This document shows positions 27,529 through 35,247 of a stretch of 64,000 bases of DNA, one piece after another. Within the stretch, counting starts at the first letter, position 1. The number at the start of each line of letters is the position of its first letter. The notes below the pieces were generated by a model. It had not been told where the DNA came from. It made no database searches and worked only from the letters and a program-made list of their open reading frames with translations. Both the position numbers and the translations under genes were made by a program. The DNA is from Rhodospirillales bacterium (GTDB lineage: Bacteria; Pseudomonadota; Alphaproteobacteria; Rhodospirillales; Magnetospirillaceae), in the NCBI GenBank assembly GCA_019455065.1, contig JACFNC010000006.1:176756-240755 (forward strand), read 5' to 3'.

Positions 27529-28332
27529 ATGTCCCCCGAGGAAATTTTCGCCAACCTGATCGAGGCGCTCCGCCGCCATCCGAGCTTGACGATTGCGGTG
27601 AGTGGCGGCATCGACAGCATGACCCTGGCATTCGTCGCCCATAGGATGGCTGATGGAGCCGTAACCATGGTTCATGCGGTTTCTCCGGCCGTGCCGCCTC
27701 TGGCGACCGAGCGGGTCCGGCAGTACGCCAATCGGGAAAACTGGCGCCTTACCGTCGTCGACGCCGGGGAATTCGGCGACGCCTCCTACCGCGCCAATCC
27801 GATCGACCGCTGCTATTACTGCAAGACTCACCTATACGACCGCATCCGGGCTTTGTCGCCGGGGATCGTCGCCTCGGGCACCAACCTGGACGACCTGGGC
27901 GATTTTCGCCCCGGGTTGAAGGCGGCGGCGGAGCGCCATGTCGTCCATCCCTTCGTCGAGGCCGGTATTGGCAAGGATGGTATCCGCAGCCTCGCTCTCT
28001 GGCTCGGCTTGACCGATATCGCCGAATTGCCGGCCCAGCCCTGCCTCGCCAGCCGGGTGGAGACGGGGATCGCCATCGATCCCACGGACCTCGCCTTCAT
28101 CGACGTCGTCGAACAGGCGGTGCGCAGCCAGGTGGCTCCGACCGCGACCGTCCGCTGCCGTATCACGCAGGCCGGGGTAGTGATGGAAGTGGGCGGTGTC
28201 GATCAGTCCGCGTTCTCCCGCATTGCCGAGGTGGTGGCCCCCTTGTGTGCTGATGGGGACCGTCCATTCGCTGGAATCAAGGCCTATCGGCAGGGCTCCG
28301 CCTTCCTCCAGCCCAGTGATCCCCTTCGATGA
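27529..28332 (+). CDS. larE: LarE-type sacrificial sulfur transferase
   Basis: A 267-residue PP-loop enzyme. SGGIDS (25-30) binds ATP; CYYCK (95-99) and SGTNLDDLGDFRPGL are typical of LarE; Cys172 in PCLASR corresponds to the cysteine that gives up its own sulfur in Lactobacillus LarE. It adenylates and sulfurates the two carboxyl groups of pyridinium-3,5-biscarboxylic acid mononucleotide, ahead of nickel insertion by LarC. It lies 32 bases after larC, and its stop overlaps the larB start. Confidence 0.9.
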   Translation: MSPEEIFANLIEALRRHPSLTIAVSGGIDSMTLAFVAHRMADGAVTMVHAVSPAVPPLATERVRQYANRENWRLTVVDAGEFGDASYRANPIDRCYYCKTHLYDRIRALSPGIVASGTNLDDLGDFRPGLKAAAERHVVHPFVEAGIGKDGIRSLALWLGLTDIAELPAQPCLASRVETGIAIDPTDLAFIDVVEQAVRSQVAPTATVRCRITQAGVVMEVGGVDQSAFSRIAEVVAPLCADGDRPFAGIKAYRQGSAFLQPSDPLR

Positions 28333-29063
28333 CCGGACCGGAGGGCGGCACGAAAGGCGTTCTGTTCGACTATCACCGGGTCGCCCGGATTGGCTTGCCC
28401 GAAGCGGTGTTCTGCGAAGGCAAGCCGGACGCCGCGCTACGCGACCTGCTTGCCCGGTTCAGGCGCGGAAGCGGCCATCCGGTGCTGTTCACCCGTCTGT
28501 CCCCCGAGGTTGTGGCGTCCCTGCCCGAGACGGTCCGCGGCGAGATCGACTACCACCCGCTGTCACGGACGGCCTTCGGCGATACGCTGCCACCGCGGCC
28601 GAGAGGCCGTATCGCGGTGGTGTCCGCGGGCACGGCCGATGGCGCCGTTGCATGGGAGGCGGCCCGGACGCTGCGCTATCTGGGCATCGGCCATTCGGTG
28701 TTCGAAGACTGCGGCGTCGCCGGCCTGTGGCGCCTCCAGGAGCGCCTGCCCGAGATCAACCAACATGATGCGGTCATCGTGGTGGCCGGGTTGGACGCGG
28801 CCCTGGCCTCGGTGCTCGGCGGGCTCAGCCCCAGGCCCATGGTGGCCGTACCGACCTCGGTCGGGTACGGAGTGGCGCAGAATGGTGCGGCGGCGCTACA
28901 GAGCATGCTGGTGAGTTGCGCCCCGGGCGTGGCGGTAATGAACATCGATAACGGTTACGGCGCCGCGTGCGCGGCGGCCAGGGTGGTGAACCTCCTGTGC
29001 GCCGACCACCGTCTCCCTCTCGAAGCCTCGGGGGATTCGGACCGCGCGAACCGCGATGAGTAG
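28329..29063 (+). CDS. larB: LarB-type NaAD carboxylase/hydrolase
   Basis: A 244-residue protein with a C-terminal AIR-carboxylase (PurE-like) fold. GTADGAVAWEAARTLRYLG, FEDCGVAGLWRL, VAVPTSVGYG and MLVSCAPGVAVMNIDNGYGA are LarB hallmarks; Cys197 matches the catalytic cysteine of LarB. LarB carboxylates nicotinic acid adenine dinucleotide at C5 and releases AMP, the first committed step to NPN. It overlaps larE by 4 bases and precedes the NadD-like gene by 10, which is telling because NadD makes exactly the LarB substrate. Confidence 0.9.
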   Translation: MTGPEGGTKGVLFDYHRVARIGLPEAVFCEGKPDAALRDLLARFRRGSGHPVLFTRLSPEVVASLPETVRGEIDYHPLSRTAFGDTLPPRPRGRIAVVSAGTADGAVAWEAARTLRYLGIGHSVFEDCGVAGLWRLQERLPEINQHDAVIVVAGLDAALASVLGGLSPRPMVAVPTSVGYGVAQNGAAALQSMLVSCAPGVAVMNIDNGYGAACAAARVVNLLCADHRLPLEASGDSDRANRDE

Positions 29064-29073
29064 ATAGGCTCCC

Positions 29074-29772
29074 ATGGCGCGCTTGCTGACAGTCGGCGGG
29101 ACCTTCAATCCGGTTCACATCGGCCATCTGCGACTGGCGATCGAAACACGCGAGATCCTTGGCTTTGACCGGGTTGAATGGCTTCCCTGCTATGCGCCTC
29201 GCCACAAGAGCGGGACCGGCCTATTGCCCTTTTCGCTGCGCCTTCAGTTGTTGCGGGCGGCAATCGCCGACCAGATCGACGATTTCGTCAATGACGTGGA
29301 ATGCCGCTTGCCCACGCCATCGTACACCTATCAAACCCTGGCGGCGCTGGCGGAATCCGGTGACGGAGCCGAACGATCATTCGTGCTCGGCGCCACGGAA
29401 TTCGCCCAACTGCACAAATGGCATCGAGGCCGCGAGGTGCTGTCCCACTGCGATGTGATCGTCGGGATTCGTGGCGGCGAAGTGGATCTCGACGCGTTCG
29501 GCGCGGCCGTTGCCGCGGCATGGACGGAGAGCCGGGCCGTGGCGGCGCCGGCGGGAGCACTGGCGGCCTACGAACTGATCGCCGGCCGCCAGGCCATTCT
29601 GCTGCCGCTGCCCAAGCTGGAGGTCAGCGCCTCGCTCGTGCGCCAGCGGTGGCTGGAGCGACGGTCCCTGGCCCATCTGCTGCCGCCCAGCGTGATCGAC
29701 CTGTTGGAGGCCCACCACGATCTGGCCGCCCAGGCTTGGGCGGCGCCCCGCCCTTGTCCTGAAATACCATGA
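29074..29772 (+). CDS. NadD-like nicotinate-nucleotide adenylyltransferase
   Basis: A 232-residue nucleotidyltransferase. GGTFNPVHIGHL (8-19) is the GG-x-F-D/N-P-x-H-x-GH signature, PSYTYQTLAAL and LHKWHRG match NadD, and VSASLVRQRW replaces the usual ISST-x-IR. NadD joins NaMN and ATP into NaAD. Placed between larB and a NadC-like gene in one operon, it may be a dedicated supplier of NaAD to LarB rather than the housekeeping NadD. The changed C-terminal motif and different neighbours support a specialised copy. Confidence 0.8.
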   Translation: MARLLTVGGTFNPVHIGHLRLAIETREILGFDRVEWLPCYAPRHKSGTGLLPFSLRLQLLRAAIADQIDDFVNDVECRLPTPSYTYQTLAALAESGDGAERSFVLGATEFAQLHKWHRGREVLSHCDVIVGIRGGEVDLDAFGAAVAAAWTESRAVAAPAGALAAYELIAGRQAILLPLPKLEVSASLVRQRWLERRSLAHLLPPSVIDLLEAHHDLAAQAWAAPRPCPEIP

Positions 29773-29782
29773 GGCATCGAAC

Positions 29783-30595
29783 GTGACCTACGACCTGCGC
29801 GACACCATCTTCGCATCACTTGGCGGGAGGCTATTCGTCGCCCGGGTGCGGGTGACCACTGAGGGTTTCGTGTGCGGCGTCGAGCTGGCCGCGCGCAAAG
29901 TGGAGGAATTGGGTTGTGAAGTACTGCACTGCACGGCCGACGGCAGCATTGCCGGTGCCGAGCAGCCCGTTCTCGTCCTGCGAGGCACTGCCAAGGCGGT
30001 CGCCATCGCCGAGGATTGCGTTCCCGGCGCCATCGCCAAGCCGTCCGGGATCGCCCGCGCTTCCCGCCGCGCCCAGGAGTTGGCGGGCGACCGGGTGCGG
30101 GTGGTGTCCGGGGCCGCCAAGAAGATGCCGGTCGAGATCAAGTCGCAGGTCCGCCGCGCCATCCACTGCGGCGGCGGCAGCGGTCGCATCGCCGACGGAC
30201 CGTTCCTCTATCTCGACAAGAATTACGTACGCATGTTCGGCGGTGTGCGGCGCACCCTCGAGGCGGTGGCCGGCATGAAGGGCTTCGTGCGCGCCATTCA
30301 GTTGCGCGGTGAAGTCGAGGACATCGCGGACGAGACCGTGGCCGCGCTGGATTTGGGCGCCGAAATCCTAATGGTCGACACCGGACGCCTGGAGGACCTT
30401 GACCTGGTGGCGCGGCTGGTGCGGGAACGCGGGCGCAGGGATCAGACCACCCTCGCGTTCGCAGGCGATATCGAGATGCACGACATCCCGCGCATTGCCG
30501 CCCACGACGTCGACATCCTCGATGTGGGCCGGGCGGTCATCGACGCGCCGATGGTCGACGTCAAATTCGACGTCATTTCCGCCGAGGCGCTCTAA
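29783..30595 (+). CDS. NadC-like (quinolinate phosphoribosyltransferase family) enzyme
   Basis: A 270-residue protein of the NadC/ModD family by overall pattern: SGIARASRRA, then a CGGGSGRIADGPFLYLDKNYV segment, and a late DILDVGRAVIDAP barrel strand. Yet the TRKT catalytic motif reads GAAKKMP (110-116), so the key Arg is missing, and the His-Arg after the Gly-rich loop is GR only. It may therefore use a pyridine acid other than quinolinate. It starts at GTG 29783, 10 bases after the NadD-like gene, and closes the operon. In context it would make a pyridine mononucleotide for the NadD-like and LarB enzymes. ModD-like function is an alternative. Confidence 0.65.
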   Translation: MTYDLRDTIFASLGGRLFVARVRVTTEGFVCGVELAARKVEELGCEVLHCTADGSIAGAEQPVLVLRGTAKAVAIAEDCVPGAIAKPSGIARASRRAQELAGDRVRVVSGAAKKMPVEIKSQVRRAIHCGGGSGRIADGPFLYLDKNYVRMFGGVRRTLEAVAGMKGFVRAIQLRGEVEDIADETVAALDLGAEILMVDTGRLEDLDLVARLVRERGRRDQTTLAFAGDIEMHDIPRIAAHDVDILDVGRAVIDAPMVDVKFDVISAEAL

Positions 30596-30642
30596 GAGCC
30601 CCAGCGTCTATGGTGGGCATAGCCCTCGCTGCCCTCATGGCC

Positions 30643-30749
30643 GTCACCGTTCGGTAACGCCCCTCCCCCGGGCGGGCGAAATTACCCCTGTGATTCGAAT
30701 GGGTTCGGGCCGCCGTTACCATATTGCCTCGATGTTACCCCACGGTAAC
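30643..30749 (+). promoter_or_regulatory. Twin upstream activator sites for sigma-54 activator
   Basis: GTTACC-N4-GGTAAC at 30734-30749 is a perfect inverted repeat, and GTCACC-N4-GGTAAC at 30643-30658 is the same with one change. A half site GTTACC lies at 30715-30720. The repeats are 91 bases apart and sit about 75 and 165 bases upstream of a -24/-12 promoter. That is the normal placement of enhancer sites for NtrC-type activators. The activator encoded at 45209 is the obvious candidate to bind them. The rest of the 293-base gap shows nothing else clear. Confidence 0.65.
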
Positions 30750-30814
30750 GCCCAGCCGACCTCCGAAGCCCCCGCCTTTCCTTGATTCCCGCATTTTCCG
30801 GCGTTCTTCGGGTG

Positions 30815-30830
30815 TGGCACGCGTAATGCA
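30815..30830 (+). promoter_or_regulatory. Sigma-54 (-24/-12) promoter
   Basis: TGGCACGCGTAATGCA matches the sigma-54 consensus TGGCAC-N5-TTGCA with one mismatch. The invariant GG (30816-30817) and GC (30828-30829) are separated by 10 bases as required. It reads toward the Fe-S subunit gene, whose ATG is at 30889. No competing sigma-70 promoter is evident. Confidence 0.72.
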
Positions 30831-30888
30831 CTATTTCCTGACAACCCGAGCGGCCGCGTCCGCAGAAGATCTCATAGGGAGGGGGTTC

Positions 30889-31611
30889 ATGGCGATTGGA
30901 ATACAGGCGCCACCATCGGCCGGCGTGCCCGGCAAGAAGCGTTGGGCCATGGTCATCGACCTGCGCCGATGCATCGGCTGCATGGCCTGCGTCGCCGCCT
31001 GCAAGGCGGAGTACGACGTGCCGCTGGGCGTGTGGCGGACGACCGTCAAGGTCAAGGACACGGGGACGTTCCCCAATACGAAGCGGCATTTCATGCCGCG
31101 GCTGTGCAACCACTGCGACAACCCGCCCTGCGTGCGCAACTGCCCCACGGAAGCGACCTACAAGCACGAGGAGGGCTACGTGCTGCAGCGCTACGAACGC
31201 TGCATCGCCTGCCGCACCTGCATCGCCGCCTGCCCCTACAACGCCCGGCACGTGCTGCCCGGCAACCGCACCCGGGTAAAGGTCGGCGGGGTGGTCGACA
31301 AATGCACCTTCTGCGAGCATCGGGTCTCCAACGACCAGCTGCCGGCCTGCGTGCAGACCTGCCTCGGCCGCTCGCGCATCTTCGGCGACCTCAACGATCC
31401 CAAGAGCGAGGTGCACCGCCTCGTGGCGACCATGGGCACGGTGACGCTCAAGCCCGAAAAAGGGACGCGGCCGCAGGTCTATTACATCAAGCCCGATCGC
31501 CTGAGCATGAACCAGGGCGACGCGGCCCCTGTGTCGGCGGCGGCCCGCTCCGATGCCGAGGCCTTCTACCGTCACAACAAAGGCAGCCGGTTCTTCGGCG
31601 GCGTGCTCTAA
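30889..31611 (+). CDS. NrfC/PsrB-type four-cluster Fe-S subunit
   Basis: A 240-residue electron-transfer subunit with four Cys clusters: CIGCMACVAACK, CNHCDNPPCVRNCP, CIACRTCIAACPYN and CTFCEHR with a later CVQTC. This is the usual DmsB/NrfC/PsrB arrangement of four [4Fe-4S] centres. It bridges the membrane subunit and the molybdenum subunit encoded next. There is no signal peptide, so it is probably exported bound to its Tat-dependent partner. ATG 30889 follows AGGGAGGGGG. It is first in the sigma-54 operon. Confidence 0.9.
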   Translation: MAIGIQAPPSAGVPGKKRWAMVIDLRRCIGCMACVAACKAEYDVPLGVWRTTVKVKDTGTFPNTKRHFMPRLCNHCDNPPCVRNCPTEATYKHEEGYVLQRYERCIACRTCIAACPYNARHVLPGNRTRVKVGGVVDKCTFCEHRVSNDQLPACVQTCLGRSRIFGDLNDPKSEVHRLVATMGTVTLKPEKGTRPQVYYIKPDRLSMNQGDAAPVSAAARSDAEAFYRHNKGSRFFGGVL

Positions 31612-31624
31612 GGGGGAGGCCAAG

Positions 31625-32494
31625 ATGTTCGAATACTCCTGGTTCCACATCGCGCCGTGGGGCGCGGAATTGTCGATCTATTTCTTCCTTGTCGGCATGG
31701 CCGGCATGGCCTTCGTGCTGGCCAGCGCCCCCGAGGTGTTCGGCTCTCCGGCGGCGATGCGCCTGAAGCCGGTGCAGATGCCGGCCCTTCTGGTGGCCCT
31801 GGTCCTGCTGATCCTATGCGGCCCGCTGCTGATCCTCGACCTCGGCCAACCCGGCCGCTTCCTGTACCCCATCCTCTATTTCCACTGGACCTCGCCGCTG
31901 TCGTGGGGCTCGGTCTTCCTCCTGATGTTCGGCGCCTGCGTCGTGATCTTCGGGTTCGGCCTTGTAACCAACCGGGCGGCGCTGCTCCGCCCGGTCGGCA
32001 TCATCGGCTCGCTGCTCGGGCTCAGCATGCCGCTCTATACCGGTCTTGACCTGATGGTGAACACCACCCGCGACCTGTGGAACTCGCCGTGGATGCCGGT
32101 GCTGTTCACTGTGCTGGCGGTCACTTCGGGCACCGGCCTTGTTGCCCTCATCGCGATGCTGCGCAGGGCCGACGATGCGATGCCCGTGCTGCGCCAGATC
32201 ATGGGCTGGTCGGTCGGCGTGACGCTGTTCCTGTTCCTCGGGCTTTGGGTGATGTTCCTATACGGCGGCGAGGAACTGCAGCAGGGCTGGGTGCTGCTGA
32301 ATACCGAGTTCGGGACCCAGCTCTGGGTCGTCACCTTCCTGATCGGGATCCTTGTCCCGCTCGTTCTGCTGGTGCTGCCGCTGGCGAACCAGCCCGCGGT
32401 GGTCGTGCTTGCGGGCCTCGGCGCCATGGTCGGCGCCTACAGCTTCCGCGACATGATCCTTATCGCCGGCCAGATGCCGCAGCTCTTCTATTGA
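31625..32494 (+). CDS. NrfD/PsrC-type membrane quinol-interacting subunit
   Basis: A 289-residue membrane protein with about eight helices, in the NrfD/PsrC family. It begins WGAELSIYFFLVGMAGMAFV, has ILDLGQPGRFLYPILYFHWTSPLSWGSVFL early and YSFRDMILIAGQ at the end, all family features. It exchanges electrons with the quinone pool. It lies 13 bases after the Fe-S subunit gene. Together with the catalytic subunit it forms a three-part complex like polysulfide, arsenate or tetrathionate reductases. Confidence 0.9.
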   Translation: MFEYSWFHIAPWGAELSIYFFLVGMAGMAFVLASAPEVFGSPAAMRLKPVQMPALLVALVLLILCGPLLILDLGQPGRFLYPILYFHWTSPLSWGSVFLLMFGACVVIFGFGLVTNRAALLRPVGIIGSLLGLSMPLYTGLDLMVNTTRDLWNSPWMPVLFTVLAVTSGTGLVALIAMLRRADDAMPVLRQIMGWSVGVTLFLFLGLWVMFLYGGEELQQGWVLLNTEFGTQLWVVTFLIGILVPLVLLVLPLANQPAVVVLAGLGAMVGAYSFRDMILIAGQMPQLFY

Positions 32495-32516
32495 CCCTCG
32501 GCAAGGAGTCATTTCC

Positions 32517-35177
32517 ATGACCAAGCATTTCAACGTCAGCCGCCGCGGGTTTTTGAAACTCGGCGGCACCACCGCCGCGATCGCCGGAGCGGTCGGCGGC
32601 AGCCGCCTGCACGCCATGGAGCAGAAGCTGGGCGGCGAGGACTTCTCGCCCGTCACCGGCAAGCCCCGGCAGGCGGTCCCGTACACCTGCATGGTGTGCA
32701 ACATCGAGGACGGCGGCATCGCCTATGTCGAGGACGGGCGGGTGGTCAAGCTCGAAGGCAATCCGGACCATCCCGGCAACCGCGGCAAGCTGTGCGCCAA
32801 GGGCAATTCTGGCTTCCAGCACGTCTACGATCCCGACCGCATCATGACGCCCTTGATGCGCGCCGGCGCGCGCGGCGAAGGCAAGTGGAAGCGCATCTCC
32901 TACGACGAGGCGACCAGCATCCTCGCGACCAAGCTGCGCGAGGTTATCCAGCGTTCGGAAAAGGCCGGCGATCCCGCCATCCGCAACGAGATCGTCTTCA
33001 AGTGGGGGCGCAACCGCACCGGCGGCGCGGTCCATCGCTTCATGCACGCGATGGGCTCGAACGCGATGGTCAACCACACCAACATCTGCGAATCGTCGAA
33101 GAAGGTCGGCCTTGAGCCATCGTGGGGACCGGACATCGAGTCCGTCGACTACACCAACACGAAATACGTCCTGAATTTCGGCTCGAACGTCATGGAGACG
33201 GCGTATTTCCACAATCCCAACGCCCAGCGCCTGGTCGACGGCATGGTCGCCAACAAGGCCAAGCTGGTGACCTTCGATCCGCGGCTGTCGAACACCGCCG
33301 GGCGGTCGGACGAGTGGTTCGCGCCGTTCCCCGGCACCGACGGCGCCATCGCCCTGGCCATGGCCCAGGTCATCATGACCGAGAAGCTGTACGACGACGC
33401 CTTCATCCGCAACTGGACGAACGTGACGCCAGAGCGGCTCATCGCCCATCTCGCGCCTTACACGCCGGAATTCGCCGAGAAGGAATCGGGCATTGCGGCG
33501 CGCGATATCCGCCGCATCGCCCGCGAGTTCGCGACGACCAAGCCGGCCGCCACCTTCTCCTATCGCGGCCCCTGCAAGCACGTCTACGGCTCCTATCAGG
33601 AGGCCGCCATCCACATGCTCAACGTCATCACGGGCAACGTCGAGAAGCGCGGCGGCTACTGCCTGCCGCGCGGCATGGGCTGGCCGCAGCCCGAGCCGAA
33701 GCCGCCGGCCGGAAAGGTGCCGAGCGTGCTGGCGGCGCCGCCGCTCTATCCGCTCGCCTCGCACGCCGTCTCCACGCACATGCCGTACATGATCATGAAG
33801 GGCGACGCGAAGGTGTCGGTGTACATGCACTACTACGACAACCCCGCCTACGCCTATCCGTCGAGCCATGTGTGGATCGACCTGCTGAAGAACGAAAAGC
33901 TGCTGCCGTTCGTGGTCTCGTTCAGCTGCTACATGTCCGAGACGACCGAACTGGCGGACCTCATCATTCCCGACGTCACCTATCTGGAACGCCACGATCC
34001 CGAATCGATGCCCAGCGACCTGCGGCCGTGGCTGGGAATCAGGCAGCCGGTCATCAAGCCCCTGGGAAACACCCAGGAGTTCCGCGAAACGTTGATTCAG
34101 GTGGCCCACAAGATCGACTCCGACGGCACCCTTGGGGTGAAGAAGTACTTCGCCTTCAAGAACTCAGAGGAATGGATGCGGGCCCATTTCGACAACATCC
34201 CCGGCCTCAAGGAGGACGGCGGCTACGACTATCTCAAGAAGAACGGTGTCTGGCCCAAATACGGCAAGGTCGACCCCGAGACCGCCAAGATCGTCGACAA
34301 GAACGGCAACGAGGTGCAGCCCGAATTCGGCCTGTATCTCAAGGAATTGTCGGCGACCGACATGGCCGGAGCGGAGGTCAAGCCGGACGGCACCATCGTC
34401 AAGAACGGCAAGACCATCGGCTGCCAGGTGAACGGGCGCAACCACGTCGGCTTCGGCACGCCGTCGGCGCGCATCGAGCTGTACAAGGAGAGCTACAAGA
34501 AGTACGGATTCAACCCGCTGCCCGTCTACAAGCGGCTGCCGTCGCGGGACAAGAAGGCCGACGAGTTGGTGCTGACCACCTACAAGGTCAACGTCCACAC
34601 GCAGAGCCGCACCGCCAGCCTCAAATACCTGGCCGAGCTGTATCACAAGAACCCGGCCTGGATGAACCCGAAGACGGCGGCGGCCAAGGGCATCGCCGAC
34701 GGCGATCTGATCCGCGTCACATCGCCGCTCGGCTACCTCGTCACCAAGGTCCACGTCACCGAGGGCATTCATCCCGACGTCGTCGCGGTGTCGACGGCCT
34801 GCGGTCACTCCGCCTATGGCCGGCTGGCCCAGCTCAAGCACCGCGACAAGGACGCCGAATGGGCGTTGGGCGGCGACCCCGACATCACCCACAACGTCTG
34901 GTGGGACGACAAGGGGGTCCATCCCAATCCCATCGTGCGCCTGGCGGTCGATCCCATCGGCGGCTCGCAGGGCTGGTACGATACCGTGGTGACGGTGAGC
35001 AAGGCGCAGCCCGGCGACAAGTACGGCGACGTCAAGGTCAGCGTCGAGCAGTCCATGAAGGACTACGAAGAGACGCTGCGTTACGCCTACACCGGCGACA
35101 TCCATCGCGCCAATCACAAGGAGGTCGACGTCGATTGGGATCACCTGCCCAAGCCGCAGGCAGGTGCGGGCCATTGA
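32517..35177 (+). CDS. Tat-exported molybdopterin oxidoreductase, catalytic subunit
   Basis: An 886-residue DMSO-reductase superfamily enzyme. The Tat signal is SRRGFLKLGG (8-17). An [4Fe-4S] site normally C-x2-C-x3-C-x27-C reads Cys58, Cys61, Asp65 and Cys93, so the third cysteine is Asp. Cys191 in HTNICESSKK is placed as the Mo-ligand cysteine of the Psr/Phs/Arr group. The C-terminal dinucleotide-binding domain includes TYKVNVHTQSRTASLKYL and NPKTAAAKGIADGDLIRV. With NrfC and NrfD partners and a TorD-like chaperone it is probably a respiratory oxyanion or sulfur-compound enzyme. I cannot assign the substrate. Confidence 0.9.
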   Translation: MTKHFNVSRRGFLKLGGTTAAIAGAVGGSRLHAMEQKLGGEDFSPVTGKPRQAVPYTCMVCNIEDGGIAYVEDGRVVKLEGNPDHPGNRGKLCAKGNSGFQHVYDPDRIMTPLMRAGARGEGKWKRISYDEATSILATKLREVIQRSEKAGDPAIRNEIVFKWGRNRTGGAVHRFMHAMGSNAMVNHTNICESSKKVGLEPSWGPDIESVDYTNTKYVLNFGSNVMETAYFHNPNAQRLVDGMVANKAKLVTFDPRLSNTAGRSDEWFAPFPGTDGAIALAMAQVIMTEKLYDDAFIRNWTNVTPERLIAHLAPYTPEFAEKESGIAARDIRRIAREFATTKPAATFSYRGPCKHVYGSYQEAAIHMLNVITGNVEKRGGYCLPRGMGWPQPEPKPPAGKVPSVLAAPPLYPLASHAVSTHMPYMIMKGDAKVSVYMHYYDNPAYAYPSSHVWIDLLKNEKLLPFVVSFSCYMSETTELADLIIPDVTYLERHDPESMPSDLRPWLGIRQPVIKPLGNTQEFRETLIQVAHKIDSDGTLGVKKYFAFKNSEEWMRAHFDNIPGLKEDGGYDYLKKNGVWPKYGKVDPETAKIVDKNGNEVQPEFGLYLKELSATDMAGAEVKPDGTIVKNGKTIGCQVNGRNHVGFGTPSARIELYKESYKKYGFNPLPVYKRLPSRDKKADELVLTTYKVNVHTQSRTASLKYLAELYHKNPAWMNPKTAAAKGIADGDLIRVTSPLGYLVTKVHVTEGIHPDVVAVSTACGHSAYGRLAQLKHRDKDAEWALGGDPDITHNVWWDDKGVHPNPIVRLAVDPIGGSQGWYDTVVTVSKAQPGDKYGDVKVSVEQSMKDYEETLRYAYTGDIHRANHKEVDVDWDHLPKPQAGAGH

Positions 35178-35190
35178 GGCCTCCCACTGG

Positions 35191-35220
35191 GGAATGGCGG
35201 TGTTCCACCACCGCCATTCC
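35191..35220 (+). terminator. Hairpin terminator or attenuator after the catalytic subunit
   Basis: GGAATGGCGGTG (35191-35202) pairs perfectly with CACCGCCATTCC (35209-35220) around a 6-base loop, followed by CTTCTTCTTT. This is a good intrinsic-terminator form. It lies between the molybdoenzyme and its chaperone gene, whose ribosome site is only ~10 bases beyond, so it probably reduces rather than blocks downstream expression. Confidence 0.75.
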
Positions 35221-35247
35221 CTTCTTCTTTCGTGAAGGAGTGGTCGC

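Noticed and set aside
32517..35177. Naming the molybdoenzyme arsenate (ArrA), tetrathionate (TtrA) or polysulfide (PsrA) reductase
   Set aside because: The partner subunits and Mo-ligand Cys fit all three, but no substrate-specific motif is visible and the Fe-S site is atypical, so a general name is safer.
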